From Verrucomicrobia bacterium UBA3222 (GTDB taxonomy: Bacteria > Verrucomicrobiota > Verrucomicrobiia > Opitutales > UBA9783): a DNA stretch of 39,105 nt. The position numbers were made by a program, and so were the translations under genes. Positions 18,308 through 25,316 of the stretch are shown here, in pieces. The notes below the pieces were generated by a model. It saw only the letters and a list, made by a program, of their open reading frames with translations. It was not told where the DNA came from and searched no databases. The stretch is taken from positions 1 to 39,105 of the forward strand of contig DEWA01000005.1 in NCBI GenBank assembly GCA_002363035.1, given 5' to 3'. Every line of letters starts with the position of its first letter. The stretch's first letter is position 1.

Positions 18308-19285
18308 TCATTCACATCTTATGCCGTTTGAGTTGCTGCCGAAGCAGTTTCCCCCGAACGTCTTCGGATAATATCCCGCCGCCGTCTGTTCCGTCAAAAA
18401 TTTTTCGACCGCTTCCGTGTCGTTTGCATACGTCACTCCCAACCATTGACCGCGGGGGTTGTTTAAAAGGTGTAGGTCTTTATGTTGCTGTTTCAGCACT
18501 GTTTGAACGGCGGTTGGCAGAAAAAATTCCTCGTTCTTCGGATCAGTTACGTTTTTTAGAAATTGTTCCCACAGTGCCTTTAACGGCGAAAGAATAGTTT
18601 TCGGAAGCACAAAAAAGTTCAGCGATGTCGGTTGTTTTGGATCAAGTGCGACAATGGCATCCGCCGTGTCTGCCGAACCCGCAGAGGACGTTTCGAGAAC
18701 CTGCGACGAACAAACTTTGCGCTTCCCGACAATTTCGCTGCCCCGAATTCCACACGTATATTCATCCAATCGGAGCACATTGTTGTTTTCGACGGTGCAT
18801 AATGCGCGCGAAACGCTTCCGTTCGGCGACAGCGTCGCTTCCAACGGATAGGCGACCAAAGCCGCTTCCGATGGGTATTGATCGATAAAATCCGCCGCAA
18901 GTTGATACGCTTCGCGACCGTAAAAATCATCGCCGTTCACCATCACGAAGGGTGTTTCGATAAAGGCACTTGCGGCGACCAATGCCTGCCCCGTTCCCCA
19001 CGGTTTGGTGCGTTCGCTTCGCCATATTTGCGGAACACCATCGTCCGTTTGCAACACACAGCGGGCAACATCTTCCAAATGACGTTTCTTAAAAAGCGAT
19101 TGAAACGCCTCCCGTGTATCGGAGCTGACGATGGCGACAAAACGTCGAAATCCCGCTTCCCAAGCATCAAAGAGCGCGTATTCCGCCAAAAAAGCATTCT
19201 GCGGTCGAAAGCGATGCAGTTGCTTCAAACCGCCGAAACGACTGCCGCGCCCCGCCGCGAGAAGAACGAGCGTTTTTTCAATCAT
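18308..19285 (-). CDS. NTP-transferase-family nucleotidyltransferase
   Basis: A 325-residue sugar-phosphate nucleotidyltransferase-like protein. The N-terminal LLAAGRGSRFGGLKQ (8-22) is the nucleotide-binding signature; TKPWGTGQALV and VNGDDFYG (metal-binding Asp region) follow, as in glucose-1-phosphate thymidylyl- or uridylyltransferase-like enzymes. The C-terminal part lacks a left-handed helix repeat. Substrate not assignable. Its start overlaps the end of the upstream glycosyltransferase by eight bases and acpS follows after six, so the three are one operon. Envelope polysaccharide or lipopolysaccharide synthesis is a reasonable inference from the partner. Confidence 0.82.
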   Translation of the reverse strand: MIEKTLVLLAAGRGSRFGGLKQLHRFRPQNAFLAEYALFDAWEAGFRRFVAIVSSDTREAFQSLFKKRHLEDVARCVLQTDDGVPQIWRSERTKPWGTGQALVAASAFIETPFVMVNGDDFYGREAYQLAADFIDQYPSEAALVAYPLEATLSPNGSVSRALCTVENNNVLRLDEYTCGIRGSEIVGKRKVCSSQVLETSSAGSADTADAIVALDPKQPTSLNFFVLPKTILSPLKALWEQFLKNVTDPKNEEFFLPTAVQTVLKQQHKDLHLLNNPRGQWLGVTYANDTEAVEKFLTEQTAAGYYPKTFGGNCFGSNSNGIRCE

Positions 19286-20024
19286 CGTTTCGTTTTAATT
19301 CCAGGGCTAACAGGTATTTCAAAAAGCAAAAAAACGCCTGCATAACGGAAACATAAAAACCCGCAAAGCCCTTCAAAAAAAGTCTCTTTCGGAGGTAAAA
19401 AGAGAAAAAATTCAGCCCGGGATGCATTATGCATTTTATCATAAGACCACGTTGCGAGTATTTTTTGGCATAATCGGCGGCTCTTGTACGCGCGTAACGT
19501 ACGTTTTTCTCTAACGCATGCAGGACGTTTTTCTCCGTGTAATGCCGCAAATAACCCTTTAATACTTGCGTTTGTCCTTGAAAACAGGCACGTTCGTGCA
19601 CCGCACCTTCCCAATGCACTGCCGCTTTTTTTACCAGAAACAAACTGCGATCGACGGAACACCAGCGACCGAACTGACGATTGATGCGCTTGACGAAACA
19701 AGCCGTCGTTTGCTCGCACAGAGGGCTTTCGAAAAACGTTTCCGCCGACATATACAGCTCGGGTGTGACTTCTTCGTCGCTGTCGACGCACAACAGCCAT
19801 GCTTCGTTTGCTTGTGATGCGGCAAAATCCCTTTGTTCGCCGAAACCTTTCCACGGGTGTTCGATGACGCGCGCCCCGAAACTTTCGGCAATTTTCCGCG
19901 TATCGTCCGTGCAATCGTTAATGACAACAACAATTTCCCGCACCCGACCGCGCAACGATTGCAGACAGATCGAGAGGGTATCCGCCGCATTGCTCGCGAT
20001 GATAACCGCCGATACCGGAAGCAT
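19278..20024 (-). CDS. Glycosyltransferase family 2, KdtX/WaaE-like
   Basis: A 248-residue GT-A fold transferase. MLPVSAVIIASNAADTL starts the Rossmann core, INDCTDDT gives the nucleotide-binding loop, and GFGEQRDFAASQA plus VDSDEEVT (DxD-like) are typical of the WaaE/KdtX branch that adds a sugar to the lipopolysaccharide inner core. The C-terminus (FFSFYLRKRLFLKGFAGFY) is hydrophobic and basic, suggesting membrane association. It overlaps the downstream nucleotidyltransferase by eight bases and is 81 bases after the STAS gene, all on the minus strand. Confidence 0.85.
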   Translation of the reverse strand: MLPVSAVIIASNAADTLSICLQSLRGRVREIVVVINDCTDDTRKIAESFGARVIEHPWKGFGEQRDFAASQANEAWLLCVDSDEEVTPELYMSAETFFESPLCEQTTACFVKRINRQFGRWCSVDRSLFLVKKAAVHWEGAVHERACFQGQTQVLKGYLRHYTEKNVLHALEKNVRYARTRAADYAKKYSQRGLMIKCIMHPGLNFFSFYLRKRLFLKGFAGFYVSVMQAFFCFLKYLLALELKRNDD

Positions 20025-20105
20025 GACGGTTTTATGCTACCTCATCGTGAAGAAACGTCAATTTTGAAGGAAAAAGTTCCCGAACATGCGTCGTTTTGGA
20101 TGTAA

Positions 20106-20444
20106 TTATTGTTTCTCTAAAGCTTTTTTTGCCTCTTCAAGTGTATCATAGTACGTAAAGCATTCTGAAAATCCTGAAATGCCGAAAATCTGCTTCACCA
20201 ACGGCGTCGGATGCGCCAAGGCGACGGTTGCCCGTCCTTTGAGTTCCTTCAGCAGCGTCAGGAAAACCCGCAATCCCGCTTCACTGACAAAATCCCAATG
20301 CGTCCCATCCAAAATGATGTGCTTCGGGCAGTTGTTTAAAAATTCGCGACACGTTGCTTCAAACGTCGGCGCATGAACGGCATCCAGGGAACCTTCCAAG
20401 GTCATAATCATCGTATTGCCGTTCCGCTCCTGCCGAATGTTCAT
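20106..20444 (-). CDS. STAS-domain anti-sigma-factor antagonist-like protein
   Basis: 112 residues forming one STAS domain: MTLEGSLDAVHAPTFEA, then HIILDGTHWDFVSEAGLRV, where Ser54 occupies the position phosphorylated in SpoIIAA-type antagonists, then the C-terminal helix. Such proteins bind anti-sigma kinases in partner switching. No kinase or sigma factor is nearby, so the partner is unknown. It lies upstream of the glycosyltransferase operon and may share its transcript. Confidence 0.85.
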   Translation of the reverse strand: MNIRQERNGNTMIMTLEGSLDAVHAPTFEATCREFLNNCPKHIILDGTHWDFVSEAGLRVFLTLLKELKGRATVALAHPTPLVKQIFGISGFSECFTYYDTLEEAKKALEKQ

Positions 20445-20666
20445 GCAATTTTCCTTTTACGGTCGCCGTTACAGGGTGACGTACCACGTATATCGGACAT
20501 TTTTGTCGTTTTTTCGACCCGATACTTCGAATTTTGCAATAAACGCCTCAGATAAAGGCTTGTCATCGTCTGTGTTACATATATTCGGAGTCCGTTTGGT
20601 TCATTTCAGACATTCGGAAATGCATTACGGTTGAAAGAATGCAAAAAAAACGCCATCCTATCAGCG

Positions 20667-21356
20667 ATGTTCCCTAAATGTCTTAAAGTAATCGGCGTAT
20701 TTCTCATCACCCCCCTGTTGCTTTCGCTCGGCGGCTGTCGTTATCGCGCCGGCTTTCCCGTCGACTCGTACAACATTAAAACGATTTACGTTAAGCCGAC
20801 CGTGAAGGAAGCTCTGACGGCACAACTTTCGGGCGATTTAACGCGGCAGTTGGGCGAAGAAATTCTGCGCAACGGTTTTCTGCGTCTTGCACCGTCAAAC
20901 AAAGCCGATGCGACTCTCGAAACGACGGTGAGTAATTACAATCGCGGCATCAGCGTGGTGGATGAAGATGACGACGAAAAAGCAAAATCCTTATCTCTCA
21001 GTGCCACCTGCAAATACACATTACGGGACAATCGCAACGGCGGAGTAATCTCGGAAGGTTCCGTTTCGGCGAGCGTCGGCATTACGGCAACCACCAATGC
21101 GCAGGCGATTGAATACCAGCGCGCACCGCAACTGACGCGCGCCTTGGCGAAGCAGGTCGCGTCGCAACTGTTGGCGGCTTCGGGCAAGAAAATTCCTTCG
21201 AAAACCGCCGATATAAAAGCCGATACAAATGCAGAGGGAAAATCCGAAGGCGGAACCGAGGAAGAACTTTCCGCGGAACCGACACCGTCGGATCGCTTCG
21301 AAAGTACGGATGGGAGCGCGCCGTCAACCGAAGTATCGGAGGAAGAGCGGGAATAA
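20667..21356 (+). CDS. lptE: LptE-like LPS-assembly lipoprotein
   Basis: 229 residues from the ATG at 20667. The lipoprotein signal MFPKCLKVIGVFLITPLLLSLGGC has the lipid-modified Cys at 24. The following CRYRAGFPVDSYNIKTIYV and the GDLTRQLGEEILRNGFLRLA / ADATLETTVSNY pattern match the LptE/LPS-assembly family that plugs LptD in the outer membrane. An acidic Glu/Ser/Thr-rich tail (about 180-229) extends beyond the fold. An in-frame TTG at 20631 would add twelve residues; I prefer the ATG because the lipoprotein signal is then compact. It is divergent from the STAS gene, and rpe follows after 67 bases. Confidence 0.75.
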   Translation: MFPKCLKVIGVFLITPLLLSLGGCRYRAGFPVDSYNIKTIYVKPTVKEALTAQLSGDLTRQLGEEILRNGFLRLAPSNKADATLETTVSNYNRGISVVDEDDDEKAKSLSLSATCKYTLRDNRNGGVISEGSVSASVGITATTNAQAIEYQRAPQLTRALAKQVASQLLAASGKKIPSKTADIKADTNAEGKSEGGTEEELSAEPTPSDRFESTDGSAPSTEVSEEERE

Positions 21357-21423
21357 TCGCGCGAAAAGATCGTGTCTGAACCGTAAAGCTGCTCCTTTCA
21401 TATTCCGTACCCATCGCAAATTT

Positions 21424-22062
21424 ATGACGGATCCCCTAAAAACTCCCGAAATCATTCCTTCGCTGTTCGCCGCCGATCCGTTGCGTTATTGCGATGCCCT
21501 CAAAGCTGTTGAACGTTCCGAATGCCGTCGCATCCATTTGGACATCATGGACGGACATTTTGTTCCGAACATCAGCTTCGGCGCGAGCGTTGTTGCCGCC
21601 GTTGCAAAGGAATTCCCTCGGTTGTTTCGCGAAATCCACCTCATGGTACAAAACCCGCAACAGCACTTCGAAGCCTTCATCAAGAGCGGCGCGCAACGAT
21701 TATTCATCCACATTGAACTTGCGCCCGAAGTTTTGGCGGGAGCCGTACATTGCCTGCAATCCAAGAACATCGATTGGGGTTTTGCCGTTAATCCCGAAAC
21801 TTCAATCGAAACGCTGCAAACGTATCAAGATTGGATTTCGAAAACGCAACATCTGCTGTTGATGAGCGTGCATCCCGGTTTTTGCGGGCAAACTTTCATT
21901 AAAGAAACCTACGAACGCGTAAAAGAACTTCGTGGACATTTCCCGCATTTAAAACTCTGCATTGACGGCGGTATTCGAACGCCGGAAGCACAACGTTTGC
22001 AGGAATTGGGAGTCGAAAGCGTCGTTATGGGGGCGGCGTTTTTTAAAAAAGTTTCGGTTTAA
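21424..22062 (+). CDS. rpe: Ribulose-phosphate 3-epimerase
   Basis: Interconverts ribulose-5-phosphate and xylulose-5-phosphate in the pentose phosphate pathway. 212 residues from the ATG at 21424, normal for the TIM-barrel enzyme. IIPSLFAAD, HLDIMDGHFVPN (metal and catalytic Asp), EIHLMVQNP, MSVHPGFCGQTF and CIDGGI are all present. The same frame is open for 65 codons upstream, but that stretch matches nothing in the family. It runs convergent with the exonuclease gene, 61 bases away. Confidence 0.95.
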   Translation: MTDPLKTPEIIPSLFAADPLRYCDALKAVERSECRRIHLDIMDGHFVPNISFGASVVAAVAKEFPRLFREIHLMVQNPQQHFEAFIKSGAQRLFIHIELAPEVLAGAVHCLQSKNIDWGFAVNPETSIETLQTYQDWISKTQHLLLMSVHPGFCGQTFIKETYERVKELRGHFPHLKLCIDGGIRTPEAQRLQELGVESVVMGAAFFKKVSV

Positions 22063-22123
22063 TGATGATTGTCACAGAAAACAACCAACGATAAAAAGAA
22101 ATCCTTAACACCTCTTTCAATGC

Positions 22124-23020
22124 TCAAAACAGCTCACTCTGTTGCGGTGTCGGTTGCGTGCGATCCCGTAATTTTCGCGCCAACTGTTTCAATCCCAATT
22201 GATGCAACAGTTGTTCCAACGCGTCCGTATCAGGGTGCAATGTTTCCAACGTCGGAATTTGGTCCTGGATAAGTCCCGTGCCTCGCTCCAATGTCGCCAG
22301 GGCTTGGTTGCGACGCAATAAATCGCGCGACTGTTCCAAAATCGATCGAAAACGTTCCGGCTTTAATGTTTTGAGATTTTTAAAAATCCCTTCAATCGAA
22401 CCGTAACATTGCAGCCAGGAAGCGGCGGTTTTCGGACCGACGCCCGCAATCCCCGCGTAATTGTCCGCGGTATCGCCGATCAGTGCCAAAAAATCCGCGA
22501 TTTGGTTCGGCCAAACACCCGTTTTGTCAAATACGCCCTGTTCGTCCAACGATACCCAACCGTGGTGCGAGGGTATGTGTTGCGAAACATTTGCGCCGAC
22601 GCACTGCATCATATCCTTATCGGCACTGGCAATAATCGCTTTATCGCCCGCTTCTTCCGCAAACGCACACCAGGAACCGATCAAATCATCCGCCTCGATG
22701 CCTTCTTTTTCGCAACACAACATGCCCGACAAGGTCGTTGCCTGTTTAATATACGGCATTTGCACCTTGAAATCGTCCGGCGTCGGCGCGCGATTGCCCT
22801 TGTAATCCGCCGCCAGTTGAAGCCGTTTTTCGCAACGTCCGCCGTCAAAGCATACAATCGTTACATCGGGCTTCGATTGAACTTCCAACATTCGCAACGA
22901 ATGCAAAAAGCCGTAAATCGCCTGCACCGGCATCCCCTGCGCATTGGTTAACGGCATCACGCCGTAAAAGCACCGAAACGCCAAATTGTTGCCGTCGACC
23001 AGAAGAAATGTTTTTACCAT
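22124..23020 (-). CDS. 5'-3' exonuclease (FEN/PolA N-terminal type)
   Basis: A stand-alone 298-residue 5' nuclease related to the N-terminal domain of DNA polymerase I. LLVDGNNLAFRCFYG starts the metal-binding fold; EADDLIGS and SADKDMMQ supply acidic ligands; GDTADNYAGIAGVGPKTA is the helix-hairpin-helix (H3TH) motif that grips the DNA. There is no polymerase domain attached. Expected role: removal of RNA primers and flaps. The ATG at 23020 fits the family start. Confidence 0.9.
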   Translation of the reverse strand: MVKTFLLVDGNNLAFRCFYGVMPLTNAQGMPVQAIYGFLHSLRMLEVQSKPDVTIVCFDGGRCEKRLQLAADYKGNRAPTPDDFKVQMPYIKQATTLSGMLCCEKEGIEADDLIGSWCAFAEEAGDKAIIASADKDMMQCVGANVSQHIPSHHGWVSLDEQGVFDKTGVWPNQIADFLALIGDTADNYAGIAGVGPKTAASWLQCYGSIEGIFKNLKTLKPERFRSILEQSRDLLRRNQALATLERGTGLIQDQIPTLETLHPDTDALEQLLHQLGLKQLARKLRDRTQPTPQQSELF

Positions 23021-23151
23021 TACTGCTTCTATAAATAATCGGACAGCGTCTTTTGTGCAATCGTTTCTCCGTTGTCACAGTAGTTGCGAACCGTCCTCAA
23101 AGCCGAATACACTTGACGAAATCGTTGTATTCGACAGAATAAAGCCTGTTG

Positions 23152-23454
23152 ATGGGTGAAGAGAAGTTGGAGCTTGAAGGCAAAGTCATTGCAGCGTTAT
23201 CGGGAAATACTTTTCGGGTGCAATTAAATCACAATCAACATGAACTTCTGGCGCGTTTATCGGGAAAATTGCGAAAGAATTTCATCCGCATCGGCGTCGG
23301 AGACCGCGTCAAAGTCGAAATGAACCCTTATGATTTGACGCAGGCGACGATTTGCTTCCGTTTAAAAGAGATGACGACGAACGTGAACCCGCCGAAGCGC
23401 AGTTTCGGACCGCGACATGGGGCTGCGCGCAAACCGAACGCGCCGAAACGGTGA
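23152..23454 (+). CDS. infA: Translation initiation factor IF-1 with basic C-terminal extension
   Basis: 100 residues from the ATG at 23152. The S1/OB-fold core is clear: LELEGKVIAALSGNTFRV, ELLARLSGKLRKNFIRI and GVGDRVKVEMNPYDLTQATI. Standard IF-1 is about 72 residues and ends near FRLK. This one adds about 28, rich in Pro, Arg and Lys (NPPKRSFGPRHGAARKPN). Whether the tail touches rRNA is unknown. It stands alone rather than in a ribosomal-protein operon, and the 560 bases downstream hold no gene. Confidence 0.9.
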   Translation: MGEEKLELEGKVIAALSGNTFRVQLNHNQHELLARLSGKLRKNFIRIGVGDRVKVEMNPYDLTQATICFRLKEMTTNVNPPKRSFGPRHGAARKPNAPKR

Positions 23455-24021
23455 GTGTGGTCGCCGATTTTTAGACTTTTCTAAAAGTGCGGTGCCTGTC
23501 TCGCAATTTTACGTCGGCGGTTTCTGTATTTTGACCTGTTTAGGAAGGTAACAACGCATCGTTTTCTCAATTTTCAAAGCTCGAGAGGAGTTTTTTTAGG
23601 TTTTATTCGAATTTTTTTTGCTTGACTTTATATATCAGATTTGATAAAATTTTCTGCTTGATGAGAATTCCACTGGTAAAATGAAACAGTAAAGCGTTAC
23701 ATTTATTTAATGCTTGATGAATTGTGTATTGGTTCGGCACGTTTCGTATCAGGAGTTGATCATTCCGCACCCGTTTTTAAGAAGCACAATGTATTATTCT
23801 TTCTTAATTTTCCGAGTATAACAAACAATTCCAAAAGCCTGATGGATTTTTTAGCTTGATTTTATGTGTTAAATTTGATAGACGTCAGCACTTGGAGGGC
23901 TTTGGGATAAGGCAACAATGCGTCATGCGTATGTGATGTTTAGCGTTTGGAGCATATATCTTTTTTAAACTTCCTGTCTGGATTTTGAGAAAAAGCGGCA
24001 AAAATCCAAAGTAAAAGAACG
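23455..24021. other. AT-rich gene-free region with two diverged promoter-like copies
   Basis: No convincing gene. Two related 35-36-base segments, 23611-23646 and 23846-23880, share a T-run followed by GCTTGA and TTTGATA. Across the last 27 bases they differ at five positions, all transitions. GCTTGATGA recurs at 23656 and 23712. Words resembling AACAACGCATCG occur near 23549 and 23914. The region may be a decayed duplication or a small-RNA locus; I recognise neither. Confidence 0.4.
23622..23650 (+). promoter_or_regulatory. Promoter-like TTGACT-17-TAAAAT with no gene downstream
   Basis: A near-consensus -35 TTGACT (23622-23627) and -10 TAAAAT (23645-23650), 17 bases apart. A weaker copy, TTGATT-17-TAGACG, lies at 23856-23884 in the diverged repeat. 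Neither faces a plus-strand gene: gmhA ahead is on the other strand. Either would drive an untranslated or antisense RNA. Confidence 0.4.
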
Positions 24022-24705
24022 TTAGCGCGTGCGCTTTTTCGGGCGTACCGCCAACCGTAACGAAGTCTCCTCTTTCTTTTGTTTTTTTGTCGGATGCTTG
24101 TCGGAGCCAAAAAAATGCCCTTCAATCATGCGACACCAGCAGTGATAAATCGGAAGATGCAATTCCTGTATTTTGTAGGTTTCGTCTTCGGGTGCACACA
24201 CGCAAACATCGCAAAGTGCTTTCAACGCACCGCCGGATCGTCCCGTCAAACCGAGCACTTTCATGCGTTTGGCGCGCGCCACACGAACGGCATTTAAGAT
24301 ATTTTCCGAATTTCCCGATGTGCTGATCGCCAACAAACCGTCGCCTTGTTTGCCCAATGCATACGTTAACTGTGCAAACGCCCATTTCGGGTCGCAATCG
24401 TTACCGAAAGCGGTATGAAGACCGATGAAATTTGCCAGCGGGATCGCCGGGAGCGCGTGTTGCAGGTGACACGCCAACTCCTCGGGTACATCGGCAGGTG
24501 CTTGCTTAATCATGAATGCCTTTAACCACTCGCCGGCGATGTGATCCGCATCTGACGCACTGCCGCCGTTGCCGGCAATCAGCCACTTTCCCGATTGCTG
24601 GAAGCCTTCGCGCAACAGATGAAATCCCGCTTCCAAAGACGTTCGCAGTGACTTCAGTGACGGATAGCGCTTGATGAGATCAAGCAACAACGCCTGCGGC
24701 TTCAT
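24022..24705 (-). CDS. gmhA: Phosphoheptose isomerase-like SIS protein
   Basis: Converts sedoheptulose-7-phosphate to glycero-manno-heptose-7-phosphate for the lipopolysaccharide core. The SIS domain shows GNGGSASDADHIAGEW, with the zinc-type ligands His55 and Glu59, and IQELHLPIYH with Gln180 and His188 at the GmhA spacing. ISTSGNSENI is the sugar-phosphate loop. At 227 residues it is longer than the usual 190-200 because of a basic C-terminal tail (SDKHPTKKQKKEETSL and on). Its ATG overlaps the trxA stop by four bases. Confidence 0.88.
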   Translation of the reverse strand: MKPQALLLDLIKRYPSLKSLRTSLEAGFHLLREGFQQSGKWLIAGNGGSASDADHIAGEWLKAFMIKQAPADVPEELACHLQHALPAIPLANFIGLHTAFGNDCDPKWAFAQLTYALGKQGDGLLAISTSGNSENILNAVRVARAKRMKVLGLTGRSGGALKALCDVCVCAPEDETYKIQELHLPIYHCWCRMIEGHFFGSDKHPTKKQKKEETSLRLAVRPKKRTR

Positions 24706-25016
24706 AAAGACCGAATTTTACTCAATAAATCTTCTTCCGAAAGCGCGCCGACGTGACTGCCGACCTGTTGTCCGTTTTTGAAGAAAAACAACGCCGGAAT
24801 ACTGCGGATGTTATACTGCTTTACTAAAGCTTCCGTATCGCCTTCTTCCACGTTGACTTTACCGATCGCAATGTTTTGCTCCTGCGCCACTTTCTCCAAA
24901 ATCGGCGCCAGCGCACGGCACGGACCGCACCACGGCGCCCAAAAATCAACCACCGCCAGCGGTTGTTGAATGAAAGCTTCGAACGTATCGGATGTTAAAA
25001 CGGTTACGGTTACCAT
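24702..25016 (-). CDS. trxA: Thioredoxin
   Basis: A small redoxin of about 104 residues from the ATG at 25016; an in-frame TTG at 25028 could add four. The active site WCGPC sits in VDFWAPWCGPCRALAP, and IRSIPALFFF carries the cis-proline. It overlaps the downstream gmhA start by four bases and is divergent from nrdD, across a 300-base gap. The neighbouring reductase carries its own fused redoxin domain, so this protein may serve general disulfide reduction. Confidence 0.94.
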   Translation of the reverse strand: MVTVTVLTSDTFEAFIQQPLAVVDFWAPWCGPCRALAPILEKVAQEQNIAIGKVNVEEGDTEALVKQYNIRSIPALFFFKNGQQVGSHVGALSEEDLLSKIRSL

Positions 25017-25316
25017 AAAAAGAATCAAATCTCACCGCCTCTTCTATACAGGAAAAAAGATGTATGCAAGATTTTTTAAAAAAACAAATGAACCCAGAGG
25101 ATATTGTCCCTGTATCTTGCAACACAACCTTCATTGTTCCACACATTTTCCCCGCATGTTCATTGTTTTTGTCCCAGCTTGTTTAAAAATTATGCCCATC
25201 TTTCAATCATCGAAAAATCTTTTCATTATCTCCATCTCTTCAAAAAAACTTTCACTTCAAAACAACTTGCATTTCTTTTCCGAACATCGGACAATAAAGA
25301 AAATCGATCATCAGCC
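25017..25316. other. Divergent trxA-nrdD control region
   Basis: This must hold promoters for both genes. GCAAGAT (25066-25072) and ATCTTGC (25114-25120) are inverted copies 41 bases apart. The nrdD frame stays open from 25104, but that Ser/Phe/His-rich stretch precedes the conserved ATP-cone start and has no family similarity. I found no convincing NrdR box. Confidence 0.35.

Noticed and set aside
21229..21423. 65-residue N-terminal extension of ribulose-phosphate epimerase
   Set aside because: It lies within the end of the LptE-like gene in another frame, and the TIM barrel begins right after the ATG at 21424.
25104..25316. 71-residue N-terminal extension of NrdD
   Set aside because: It precedes the conserved ATP-cone start, has no similarity to the family and covers the expected promoter region.
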